Source: Hortaea werneckii (Eukaryota > Ascomycota > Dothideomycetes > Mycosphaerellales > Teratosphaeriaceae). From it: 64,000 bases of DNA. The stretch is taken from positions 59,872-123,871 of the forward strand of contig JBAOKB010000051.1 of assembly GCA_037044905.1 (NCBI GenBank), in the 5' to 3' direction. The notes beneath the pieces were generated by a model that was not told where the DNA came from, did not search any database, and saw only the letters and a list, made by a program, of their open reading frames with translations. Positions 51,652-62,325 of this stretch are shown in pieces; position 1 is the first letter of the stretch; each line of letters starts with the position of its first letter. A program made the translations under genes and the position numbers.

Positions 51652-52240
51652 TGGAAGGGCCGGGGTATTACTACTTTCGAATATCTACTACAGATGTGAT
51701 GGGCTGCGTCCAGGTTATCATTAATTGGGCACACTTTCTGGTCTCTTCAACTGAATACAGGGAGCTATCATCGTGGTTTAACCGCTCGTCCATTGATAAA
51801 CAGGCCGCTATCGATAAGGTGCCCCGCAGCGGGGTTCTGTGATTTGAGCTGGACTGTCGTATATGGTACCTCCTAGGTGAAAAACAAGACGACAGCATTA
51901 TGATTACGAAATCCTCACTGACGAAACAATGGAAAATTTGGATTCTGTTTCCAAGACTGCACAGGCTGCATTCGTCGCCAAAATGGAGGACTGTAGAATA
52001 TGGGAATACCGGGAACAATGCGTCAACCCGCCCGCCCCGGCATTATGTATAGCCGTTCGGCATTTGGGATTCGCAGCGACTTTGTGACGTATCCCAGTCG
52101 GCTCAGTTCCGCCATTGGACTGGTGATCACTAACACATTTCTAATCGTAAATCAACTCCTGCGCTCCTGTGCTGGTGATATATTGTTCCTGCTATTTCGT
52201 ACTCTATTCACCATAAGTGCATTGGGAACTTGGAAACATC
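51652..52240. promoter_or_regulatory. Shared upstream region of hydrolase and FMN-protein genes
   Basis: 589 bp separate the divergent start codons at 51651 (minus) and 52241 (plus). No gene fits inside it. The geometry would allow co-regulation; no specific operator was recognised. Confidence 0.4.
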
Positions 52241-53213
52241 ATGTCTGGAGAACCGCAGCAAAAGCAGCAAGATCCCTCTGCCCATGAGCAGATGATGGAC
52301 AGCGAGTAAGTTGCTGCATAGAGGTCCCTAAGCCCTTGCTGATCAGCTTGGGAACAGGAAGCATGTCAAACGCAACCCGCATGGGAACTTCAAAGAGGTA
52401 GAAGCATCCAGGCCTCCATGGCGATCCCAAGACGGGTGGGCCTTCACACAGACTAAGAAGCCGGACTGGAAGCCGGGCGAAGGTGCGAACGATGGAGGAG
52501 AATCGCTGAAGCATGGCCATGTGGACATCGACCCGTACCAAGATGGCCGACCCGCGACGTTCAACTACAAGCTGTTGATTTCGGCCATCATCCCACGTCC
52601 CATCGGCTTCGTCAGCACGAGATCAAAAGACGGCACCAGTACGAACCTGGCGCCCTTCTCCTACACTCAGGTCGTCAACCACGACCCACCAGTCTTCATT
52701 GTCGGCTACGCAGGCGGGTTCGACAAGGCGAAGGACAGTCTTAGGAACTTGATGGAGTCGGGAGAATGCACGATCAACATCATCTCTGAGCACTTCATCG
52801 AAGCGGCCAATGCCACTGCGGTCAATGCTCCATATGGTGTCTCCGAATGGGCCCTCACTGGCCTGACGCCAGCGCCTTGCAAAGACGTGAAAGCAAATCG
52901 AGTCAAAGAATCCATTTTCAGCGTCGAAGGCAAATTGATGGACACGAAAGAGTTCGAGAGCCGGGGCACCCCCGGTAAAAAGACTGGCGTGCTCGCCATC
53001 ATCGAAGGCGTTCGGTTCTGGGCTCGAGAGGACGCCGTCAACGAGGACCGAAACCTGATTAACCCGGCTGTCCTGAGACCTATGTCCCGTCTCGGAGGCA
53101 TTACCTACGGTCGCTTGCTGGAAGGGATCGAGCTGCCTAGACCAGATTGGGAGGAATACAAGAAGGAAGCGGAGCCGGCGGGTCTGGCACAGCCTAAAAG
53201 GGATGGTCAATGA
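52241..53213 (+). CDS. Flavin reductase-like FMN-binding split-barrel protein
   Basis: Exons 52241-52305 and 52358-53213, with a 52-bp intron (donor GTAAGT, acceptor AACAG, phase 2), encode 306 aa. The short first exon encodes MSGEPQQKQQDPSAHEQMMD. The FMN-binding split barrel starts near residue 90: ISAIIPRPIGFVSTRSKDG, TNLAPFSYTQVVNHDPPVFI, KDSLRNLMESGECTINIISE, and GVSEWALTGLTPAPCKDVKA. This is the order and spacing of the flavin reductase-like (DIM6/NTAB) domain. Such proteins bind FMN and serve as reductase partners or as oxidoreductases of unknown substrate. No transit peptide was seen. It shares an upstream region with the alpha/beta hydrolase. Confidence 0.92.
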
Positions 53214-53415
53214 GAAGCCCGCTTCGATCTTGTCAATTGCTGTGTGCTGAGACATAGAGTATACAGATCTGCAAGAATCTAGACATTCTGATCTTACCTC
53301 GAAAATATCATCCGCCCTTTATCATCCGCCCTTTGCAAAGCAGATCATCTATTAGAAGTTCTGAAGGAAGAAATCTGCTTGCAAATTTGTACGGAATATT
53401 GGCTAAGCTTTTGCA

Positions 53416-54605
53416 TCAAGGACTTATGAAGGAATCTCGTCTCTCGAAGCTAGAATCCAGCTTGAACCAAGCCTCGAGACAGGCCACTTCTCCCAGATCG
53501 TCCTTCAAATTGACCACTCGATCAATCGTACCATCGTCCCAAGCAAAGCCCTTCCACAGCAAGATCCCTACGTCTCGTGAGAGATCTAGAGCCTTGCGGA
53601 CATCAGTCCCCTTCACCGCTGGCACAAGCTGCCCGAACTCTTCCCAGAAGATCCGTCGTAATTCCTCAGCTTGTTCATAGTACACAAATTGGGGCATCAC
53701 ACTCCTCCCACTATCGTCTGCATCCTCGATGTAGCCGAGAATATGCTCTAACCCGTACAAACAGATACCGGAAGGTAAAACCTCCGCTTCAGCCCAATCA
53801 ATATAGCTCTTGATCCTCCAAGATTTTGGATCGACGAGAATATTCGAAGGCAAGAAATCCCCGTGGTTCAGCCCGACAGGTATAGCGTCCAGACACCCAT
53901 CCTCCACCGCTTCCCTTGTACGACGGGCTTTCTGGCGCATAGCCGGGAGAGGCAAGTCCCTCTCCAGTTTCCGCAAGCGGGACACCATACCCCTCCCGAC
54001 TCTTCCATGGCATTCCCTTACAGCGGACGAAGTCGCCATATGACCCCCATACCATGCTCGAGCAAAATACCACGTCAAATTCCGGATCAAATCCTCGCAC
54101 CGTCTCAAAGCCTGCGGACCCAGAGCCTTCTCTCGGGGCAGTACATCACTCAATCGAACTCCATCTCTAAGACCTGCAAACTCACTCGTCCCTCCTCGCC
54201 CACGCGGATACTTTCCAGATCCCGCGTCCGAGGTACCATCGGTCCAAAGATCCGCACAGCGTCCCTCATAGTCCCCATAGAAACCGCGTGCCTCCAGAGA
54301 CGGAACTGCAAAAGAACCACCTCACCCCCACTCTTGCTCTCTCCCTCCTCATCACGCTCACATCCATTACCTCCACCCCTACATCCCTCCGATCCTCCCG
54401 TCGAGTCCCCACATGAGACAGACGAAGACCCTCTCCGACCGGCAAGCGTCCACGAACAATCGCCCTGCCTCTCCAACTCCTCCCATTGGAGACCGGGATG
54501 AACCTCCCCTGCGAAAGCCAGACAGGCGTCGACGTCGTGTCGATCGAGAAGGTTGTTGAGAAAGAACAGGGGTAGAGAAGTCTCTTGGTTGATGTCGACT
54601 GACAT
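53416..54605 (-). pseudogene. APH-family (aminoglycoside phosphotransferase-like) kinase, reading frame disrupted
   Basis: Two overlapping frames together make one APH-like kinase. The first (ATG 54605 to TGA 54150) has DRHDVDACLAFAGEVHPG, VVLLQFRLWRHAVSM and LQVLEMEF. The second (to 53416) has VRLSDVLPREKAL, NLTWYFARAWYGG, the catalytic loop GLNHGDFLPSNILVD and the metal-binding YIDWAEAEVLP. They meet at about 54150-54165 and need a one-base gain or two-base loss to be continuous, suggesting a frameshift mutation or sequence error. Alternatively a 74-bp GT-AG segment (54112-54185; GTGAGT...CCGCAG) splices the frames in phase, but it would delete the conserved-looking LQVLEMEF...VRLSDVLP segment. 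Intact relatives are fungal small-molecule or protein kinases of unknown substrate. Whether the gene is functional is unresolved. Confidence 0.65.
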
Positions 54606-55579
54606 ATTTGATGAGGTAAGAGCAAGATGCGCCTTCTCTGAAAAAAAGAGGGGAGGACAGAAAAGGAACACTACTGATGTGATGGAAGAACAATTCCCAG
54701 ACGCCTTTCGGCCCACAGAAGGGTAAGTCTTTCAGCCTAGTCCCTTTATCCCAGCCGGATAGGCTTACGCGGTTCCCCATCGCCTGACCCTGGAAATGCC
54801 TACCTGAGGAGAGACGTATCGCTAGAGAGCTGTCAGCGTGAAGAAGGTGTGGAGGCTGTGAAGGCTGCGAAGGGTGTGAGGGAGGGAGGGGTAGCTCACA
54901 AGCGAGAACCAATATCTCTGGTAAGACGACGCATGTGATCGAGAAGGCACTACGATACCTGGTCCGAGGAAAAAAGAATGGGATGCTGCATCCACTTAAC
55001 AGCCTATGTCGCAAATCCACACAAAAAGAAGAGACGGAGAAGAAGGTAGTAGGAAATTCTGAGAAGCACGAGTAACCAATCGGTCGTCTTTCAAATGATG
55101 GCCCACATATCCAACTCATCTATTTTCGCAATGGGGGGACATTGTATATACTCTTCCCTTCCCTCCCAAAATCTGAAAGTTGAATAGATATATGGTCATT
55201 CCCGCACTTCTCCCTTCCTTGTCTTGAAGAGGTTTAGAAAGAAGTAAAAATAAGACCAAAGTCTCAGAAAAGAACCTTATATGGGTATCCATAAGAAGAA
55301 GGTTAAAGAAAAATCAGAAAGAAAAAAAAAAAATCGAATCCCCCGCTCCTATCAGAATCCCTTTTTCATTGGTGCATGTCAGATACATTCTGCGCGACGA
55401 AGATCGAAAAAGGGGGCGAGATTGAAGGTGGCATATGCAAGCCGCATATACAAGCGAAAGCCCCCTAGAAAGCGATAAGAGGACAGGGCTAGCATTCCGT
55501 GCTAGACCCCATCTCTTAAAGAAAAAGGACTTGTATCGGTATTTCTCCTTCCCGACAGCAACGGTTAGGCACCGCCGTC
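54606..55579. other. Intergenic spacer, no gene recognised
   Basis: About 970 bp between the APH-like gene and the 3' end of the coiled-coil gene. A/T-rich with an A13 run (about 55321-55333). No gene or regulatory element was recognised. Confidence 0.5.
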
Positions 55580-58190
55580 TTACATGCTAAAGACGGGCGC
55601 CTTGACCAGCACGGTCCGATTACGGACCTGGACGCCAATCCCCGCCGCCATGCGCACTCGAGGGGGTTGGTCGTCCTTACTCGGATGACCCTGCTGGCTC
55701 TCCGGACGGTGCAAGCTCCCAGAGCTGCCACCAGCGTGCTGTTTCGTGGAAGAGGAGCTCTTATTGCTCTTGCTACCACCACCACCCGCCGACCCTGTCA
55801 AAGCGCTCAGCATACTCCTTTTCTTGGGTGGGTCGCCGTGCGCATTACTACCACTGTTGTCTGTTGTCATGTCGGTGATGTCGCTGGCGGCGCTCTTCAT
55901 TGAGGCGCGGTCGGCTTGGTCGTCCGCGATGGAGGTTTGCAGGGGTGGGATCCCGCTTTCCACTTTCATGTGCTCGGGCATGATGCTGTATCCCGGCATG
56001 AAGTACTCGATTACAACGTCGCGGCTCTCGACGGGGAGGTGGATGGCAATACTGATGACGAGCTCGATGATCATGTGAACGCCACCTTCCAAGTCTGAGG
56101 GTGGCGGGTCTTGCAAATGCACTGCCAGAGTCTTGATCAGCTGCTCCTTAAGCATGTCCGTGAGCTGGGCACGGTTGTCTGCGCACCGGGGTGAGCGTAG
56201 CGCATCCTGGAGACCTTCTAATGTCGATAATCGCCAGTTGATAACCTTGGAGGTGAGGTATTCTTCCTCTTCAACACTCTGTGCAGGCGGCGCAAATCGC
56301 CGGATGTTCAGTTGTATCGCCTTCAGCTGAGCCGAAAGCGAAGGCTCCAGGTCGGGGTGGAAGTACTTGTTAAAGACTTCGTCAACGAGCCATTTCGATA
56401 TGAATGACCTCCCGCCCGCCGTCATCTCTTGCTTGCCGATGGAGACGGCATCTTTGTTCACCGACCTGTCCAGCCAATCCGGCATGCTCTTCCACGTCTT
56501 TCGTATGCTAAACGCCAGCTGCGCGACAAGGCCATCCAGACGATTGAAGCGGGTAGTGTATTCGCTGTCGTCGAGCGAGGTTCGTGATTGGGATAGCCGT
56601 TGATGCGCAAGGCTGTTCTGCAGTTGCTTGACCTGGTCTTCCTTCTCGAAGTAATACTTCTTTACCTTGGTATATTTCTCGCGAAGCTCTTTGTGGTCCT
56701 TGACAAGTTGAGCCACGTCATCTTCGGACATCTCGTCTCCCCCGGCACCGGTCTGAAGTGGCTGCGGCATGTTGCGACCGGATGCGTCCTGTTGCTGTTG
56801 CTGCTGCGGCGGCGGCTGCTGTTGACGGCCGTGGCCCGCAGGTGGGATGACGGATGCGACGGGTGGAGTACTGTAGGCTGCATGGGGGGTCCCCTGCTGC
56901 TGGGCCGTCGGTGCTTCCCGAGAGCTTAACCCATTATGCACACTCTGTCGGTTGCTCCCGCCCGATCGAAGCGCCTTGGATGCTGAGATGTTGCCATTGC
57001 TTGAGGTCATGGGTGCGTCTTCGGCGAAGCTAGACTGCTGCGAATTATAGCTGCGGGCTTGTGATAGCGGCGGCCGGGACGTGTCTGACAGTTGGTAGGG
57101 CTGGGCAAGTTCGGCAGGCGCGTATTGCTGTGACGGTAACTGTGCCTAAATCTGGGTCAGCATGGCCCATTGTAGGCGCTCCCTAACGCATTAAGTGTTG
57201 CTACTGACCGGCTGTGCTTGTAAACCTAGGCCTATATTTGGAGGCCCAATCTGGCCCGTGCGCGTGCCTTGATAGGCCGAAGTCTGTACAGGATGAGGCT
57301 GAGGCGGTTGCTGCAGGGTGGTGGAATGTGGTGGCTGTGCTTGATGCGACGGCTGCCCGTTGTAGCTGCCACCTTGGCCCTGTTCAGGTGGCAGCGGCGG
57401 GCTCAGAATTCCACCTTGTCGCTGCTCCCTAAAACCTTGCTCCGTGTTGAGTCGCTGCAGTCGGCGCTGCGACCAGCGATCCGCACCGACTGCCTGCCCC
57501 GAGTCGGACGACGTCTTGCCAGGCGCGATGCTCATGGGCGCTTCGTCGCTGCCAAGTTCGTGGATCTCGCTGTGCGGCGGTAAATACTCTGGATTTGGCG
57601 ACCAGAGAGGGGACGGGGAGAGCGGGGGGAGGCGTGGGGGTAGCGTCCGCTGGGCGCTTGAGCTTGTGCCTTCTCTTCTCAGCACCGTCTGGGAGCGGCT
57701 CAGTCCGCCGCCGAGCAATCGCGGTGACGGCTGGACGACGTCGTCCGGGCTTTCGAATTCGTACTCGCCACGGCTGCGCTCGGCGCTGGGAAGCACTGCA
57801 AGGGAGCGGCGATCTGGCGCAGGCTTTGGTTTTAGTCGGTGTGCGGGTTGGGCGCGGTGATGCAGATGACAGGTGCAGACATACCACCAGAGAGAGCGGA
57901 AGCGGAACGATCGGCCACAGTCGTGCTCCTGTTCAAAGACTGCGGTGGGTGTGAAGTGGAGACGGACGAGGAGGGTGGTGGGTTTAACGGTAGGTCGTTA
58001 AAGAAGTCAGCATTGGAACGAACCTAGATTTGATTACACTCGCGGGGGTCTCGTAGGGCGGACGGTGATGATGGTGATGGTGATGTACCTGGATGCTGCG
58101 ACTCAGGGAACCAAGTCGGTTGCGGAGATTTAGCTCGCAGGTTCTTGGACGAGATGCTGAACCGCATCGGGAGCAGCACGTCGCGCGCAT
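55580..58190 (-). CDS. Coiled-coil protein of unknown function, multi-exon
   Basis: Four exons, 58190-58089, 58023-57885, 57795-57209 and 57145-55580, give 797 aa. Introns are 65, 89 and 63 bp (donors GTACAT, GTATGT, GTCAGT; acceptors CTAG, GCAG, TTAG), with good frame continuity (RSIQ/VRSNADFFNDLPLNP, ALSG/VLPSAERSRGEYEF, QAQP/AQLPSQQYAP). The 5' end is uncertain; an extra upstream exon is possible. Residues 1-370 are Ser/Pro/Gln-rich and disordered with a PPPQQQQQQ run. A coiled coil (EDDVAQLVKDHKELREKYTK, EKEDQVKQLQNSLAHQ) leads into a conserved-looking helical domain (LDGLVAQLAFSIRKTWKSMP, GGRSFISKWLVDEVFNKYFH, EEEYLTSKVINWRLSTLEGL). The tail is Ser/Gly-rich, ending VRNRTVLVKAPVFSM. I do not recognise the family. 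Confidence 0.7.
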
Positions 58191-59787
58191 GTGCACCAGG
58201 CGTGAGATGCTCGCGGGGATGGATGCGAGATGCCTCCTGGTCTGAGCGTCCTCTCACGGACCTGCAAATTGCAGAATTGCAGTAGTGGTCTAGCCTTTTG
58301 AAACCGAGTGAAAACCTTGGGAGGATGTGCGCTGCGGGCTGCTGTTCCTGGTGCGCACCGCAAGCACCTCTGTCTTTCCCTTGTCCGTGCTGATGATCGT
58401 AACAGGGCGACCGCACGCTTGTTCACGAAGCGAGGCCAAGTTGCGAGACACTCAAATCAAAAGCCTCCAATAGATCCACGCCGCTACCGGGACGTAGCCT
58501 GCTGCTGCGAACGGCCATGACCCATCAGGGGTGCGGCAAGAAGCGAGCCGCTCGCAAACCCCTCACCTCTTCACCAAGCTTTCTAACACACTTTCTCCTC
58601 TCGCCACATCCTTCCCTGCTCGCATGATTGGAGCGCTCGAAGCTAGGCAATACTAAGAAACCAGCTGCTGGGGAACGCTTGCAATACTCTGTATGAACCG
58701 ACTCGATGTCGTTCGATCCATGTAACCATTCCGCGCAAACACCTGTCATGACATGGGACAGAATGGCGTTTTCTCACATACCCCTCCGCGAGCGAGCTAT
58801 TTACAAACCAACCCTTCTTTCTCCCTGCAGCCGCAGACGTTCCGGCCCTGTCAGTACATAGCGCCGGCGGGACCCGGCCCCGTCACGGCGGCACTCGAGA
58901 TGATGAATCCTGATCCGGCAATTCCTTCAAGAGCCGTAACGAGATAGTGTAGGAAGGAGCGTGAAAATAATTCTCCGATTACTAGTTGATCAGTGGCGAC
59001 GAGAAGGTTAATCAGAAGTCATTTTGGGTGCTTCCTATGGTGACCTACCGCCTTGAGTCATGCAATGTGGCATTGCAATGTCTAGATATAGAACGTGAAG
59101 AGGATCGTGGGCTCGTCACGAAGGATTGCTGCCGTTCTAACGTCCATCCTCCCTATAGAAGACTCCAGGTCGATTCACAAGCCCTGCTGAGTTTCCTTGC
59201 ACAATACCAAGCGTACTTCGCTTCTTCCGCAACATCTTGCAAAAGTAGGAGACCTGATGTTCAAAAGTGAGATCGCCGGTTTCGTCAGTTTCAGAATGCC
59301 TTGCGATCCAATCGGTCGCTTGCAGCTATCCCTTCCCTCAGAAGATCCTTTCCATCCTTCTTCCTGGCCTACCCTACTACTGCTTGACAAGCGTTGCCAC
59401 CCCAGAGAAACACATAGGATAAATGCATCAGTGACATGCGGTCGCGGCAAGCGGCATGTCCAATAGGGACAGGAATGCTTGGGACGAACAGCTAGCAAGG
59501 CTGGTTTCAAGATCCTAGGATGGGAGCACTACCTCACCATCGTGCTTTCCCACCTTGGCACGCGTTCCTGCCTTTTTCCTACGCGTTTTGGCTGTGTCTC
59601 GGGAGGACTTCTGGCCACGTTTGGAACGATAATCTCGAACAAGACGGCGACGTAATCATCCTCAAGTTCTTGTAGTCTTGTCGTTACTCTGCAGCTATCT
59701 AGTTGACAGAAAACCCCAACCATCTTTACAACCCAACCTCTGCCTTCTCTATTCCAATAAACTCTTCCATCCATCAGCAAAGCAAAC
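58191..59787. other. Divergent spacer, possible 5' exon of the coiled-coil gene
   Basis: About 1.6 kb. A minus-strand ATG at 58518 opens a 31-codon frame that could be a first exon of the coiled-coil gene, but no splice pair could be fixed. The rest, up to the small secreted protein gene, shows no gene. Confidence 0.45.
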
Positions 59788-60541
59788 ATGCGCGCCACCA
59801 AACTCGCCCTGATTGGCCTCTGCGCCGGGCTCTCAGCAGCTGCACAACTCGCCAGCGCAGAAGCCTTCGACATCACGAACCTCAGCACGCATCAAGTGAC
59901 AGGAGGCAACACAACCATTGCGTTCACCATCCATGACCCGGATCCTCTAACCAACGCCACAACAACCTGCTCAGGCACCTGGGAGGAAGGCTCCAACAAC
60001 TACCCATCCCCTGGATACGTATGTCACCAAAACCCTGTTCTCTTCTTTTCTCCCTCTCCAATTGAGCAAGCCCCTAGGCTGCCCAGCTTCCCTAGCACTC
60101 GTCAGAAAGATCTCCGAAAAAAGAAAACATGAGCCGTACTAACCAGAAGAATCTGACATCAGCAAACCTGCGCCAGCACGACCTTCGGCTGGAACATGGA
60201 GACCTTCTCATCCTTCACCGACTTCACGCTCAACGTGAAGCACACCTTCGAAGACCCGGCGTAAGTTTTCCGCCATTATTCCCTGCAATTACCTCCTTCC
60301 TTCCTCCCTTCCTTTCATTCCCCTTCCTGCTCCTCCTGAAGTTGATGCTGACGTGCAATTCCCTTCCTTCTCATGAAGTGTGGGCGATAAATACCCCTAC
60401 AACATGGTGACGACCTTCGGCGAGGCGAACATTACGGATACGCCGTTGAAGTGCGTCGCTGGGACGGATGAGGGGAGTGGGTGGCGGTGTGAGCAGCAGG
60501 CGCAGACGATTAAGGCGATTATCTATGCCACTTCGGCCTAG
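59788..60541 (+). CDS. Small secreted protein, four cysteines (effector-like)
   Basis: Exons 59788-60018, 60163-60260 and 60379-60541 encode 163 aa. Introns are 144 bp (donor GTATGT, branch GTACTAAC, acceptor ATCAG, phase 0) and 118 bp (donor GTAAGT, branch GCTGACG, acceptor GAAG, phase 2). The signal peptide is MRATKLALIGLCAGLSAAAQ with cleavage near LASA. The mature protein has FDITNLSTHQVTGGNTTIAF, FTDFTLNVKHTFEDPA and YPYNMVTTFGEANIT, suggesting a beta-sandwich. It carries four Cys (TTCSGTW, QTCAST, LKCVAG, WRCEQQ) fit for two disulfides, and NTT, NAT and NIT glycosylation sites. Such proteins in plant-associated Dothideomycetes are often host-induced effectors, but saprobes have them too. 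No function is assigned. Confidence 0.75.
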
Positions 60542-61030
60542 AGGATAATTTGTCAGCGTTTCGAGGCAAGGAAGGGGGACGGGCAAAGGTGTAGAGGGGA
60601 GATGAGTCTGCTGTCTACGCTATTTTCAGTGATGGACTGTGGTGCACCATATGTAGCTTAGAGCTCTAGGAGAGAGGCGGATGCTTCGTATAGCTGCATC
60701 CAAGCAAATCCAAATCAAGGTTGTACAAAATGATTCCTTGCGCGTGAGCAAACGAAGCCGCAGAGCATCTTGAAGAGGGTGAAACTTCGCAGTGTATTCG
60801 CGTGAAGAATTCTTGACATACGGGCTTTACTAGGCACAATGACAGCCGAGCGCCGCCTGGGAAGAAGGCATCTTGGAGCCCATTCCATACCGGAGCGCCG
60901 CTCTCCCATTTTCACATGAGTGGTGGTGGTCGTGAGGCAGCCGCAGCCACCACCAACACCACCATAAGCCACGAAAATCCCCAGCTCTCTCCGCAACAAT
61001 ACCCCCAAGAACAAGCTTTGCGCAAAACCA
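60542..61030. other. Convergent spacer between small secreted protein and RPS18
   Basis: About 490 bp between two 3' ends. No gene recognised. Confidence 0.5.
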
Positions 61031-61742
61031 TTAGCCCTTCTTCTTGCTGACACCGACAGTCCTGCCCCGTCTGCCGGTAGTCTTGCTGTGCTGACCCCGC
61101 ACACGGAGGCCCCAGTAGTGCCTCAGACCACGGTGGGCGCGGATCTTCTTCAGGCGCTCGAGGTCCTCACGCAGCTTGCTGTCCACGCCGTTGGCCAGGG
61201 TGTGGCCGTCCTTGCCATCCACGATGTCGCGCTGACGGTTGAGGAACCACGTCGGGATCTTGTACTGCGTCGGGTTCTGGATGATGGTGACGATGCGCTC
61301 GAGCTCTTCGGAGGTCAGCTCACCGGCGCTGTTCGAGAAAGGATTTTAGTTAGTATCAAAAAGTCTTTCTTTTTATTTGTCTTGCGCTCCAAAAAGGCTC
61401 TGGGTGTGCTTTGCTCAGAAAGGTGGTGGCGTACCGCTTGTTGAGGTCGACATCGGCCTTCTTGCAGACCAAGTTGGAGTAACGACGACCGACACCCTTG
61501 ACCCTGGTCAGGGCGTACATGATCTTCTGCTTGCCATCAACCTGTAGAGGTTCATTGTCAGCACATGCCCAGTCTTCCCATCCAATTCCTCCCAATCCTG
61601 CTCCATCTTTTCCCAAAGGCTTCCCGGCTACGCAGGAATTTCTTTCGCTCTTCTAGATTCGGTATGGGACGGCACGTACGTTGGTGTTGAGCAGACGCAG
61701 GATGAACTGGAAGTTCGACTTCTCGCCGGAGACGAGCGACAT
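61031..61742 (-). CDS. RPS18: 40S ribosomal protein S18 (uS13)
   Basis: Component of the small subunit head that contacts the 60S subunit and P-site tRNA region. Exons 61742-61680, 61541-61435 and 61328-61031 encode 155 aa, the expected length. Introns are 138 bp (donor GTACGT, acceptor TACAG, phase 0) and 106 bp (donor GTACGC, acceptor AACAG, phase 2). The sequence reads MSLVSGEKSNFQFILRLLNT, VDGKQKIMYALTRVKGVGRR, AGELTSEELERIVTIIQNPT and ends GLRHYWGLRVRGQHSKTTGR plus a GVSKKKG-type tail. These are hallmark S13/S18 motifs, including the helix-turn-helix and RGQ.T.TTGRRG rRNA-binding tail. Introns clustered in the 5' half are common in fungal ribosomal protein genes. Confidence 0.97.
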
Positions 61743-62325
61743 CTTTGCGGGTCGTTGGGTGGGTGATGTCGCGGCGATGGACGGTCGGGTTCACTGCTCG
61801 TGAGGACTCTCGCTGGCGTCGAAGTCGCTCGACCGAATTCTGAATTCAGGCTTGGCGTGCGGAGCAGGGGCGGGAGGAGCCGTCAAGTTTCTACTGGGAC
61901 ACAGACTGCCCGCGTCGTTCGCGTACATATAAACTTGGACAGTACTGTAGGCACAGATCGCATTTGTATGCGACCATTCATACAATATCGTATTGTCCAA
62001 GTTGTTTGTTACGATTAGCTAGGGGGTCTCTGCCAAGCCTCTGGTTCTGTGCTGGGAGAACACACATCTCAGAGGCAATTACGGTATTACATTCCTTCCG
62101 CAAGTACATTCAGTTTGCTCTTCACATGCGTAGAGAACCCGCAGTTGCCACTCGAAGTCTACCTGTGGACTCAATCACCTCTTTTCTGTCGCGTGCAACC
62201 GCCTTGACTCGCCAAGTGTTCAGCAGCAGACTCTCGTGAAATAAATCCATACATTCTTTGGGGTATCTTTGCAAGTCTAAATCGTCCTCCGAAACGCACC
62301 GAGCTCTAGACTCCAATTCTACGGC
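61743..62325. other. Spacer upstream of RPS18
   Basis: About 580 bp: the RPS18 promoter and the 3' flank of the glycosyltransferase gene. No gene or clear ribosomal-protein promoter element was recognised. Confidence 0.5.

Noticed and set aside
54112..54185. Treating the 74-bp GT-AG segment as a certain intron of the APH-like gene
   Set aside because: It would delete sequence that itself looks like conserved kinase sequence and lacks a good branch point; kept only as an alternative.
58024..58088. Poly-His-like coding potential (CATCACCATCATCACC)
   Set aside because: Lies inside a well-supported 65-bp intron of the coiled-coil gene; the open frame across it stops at once.
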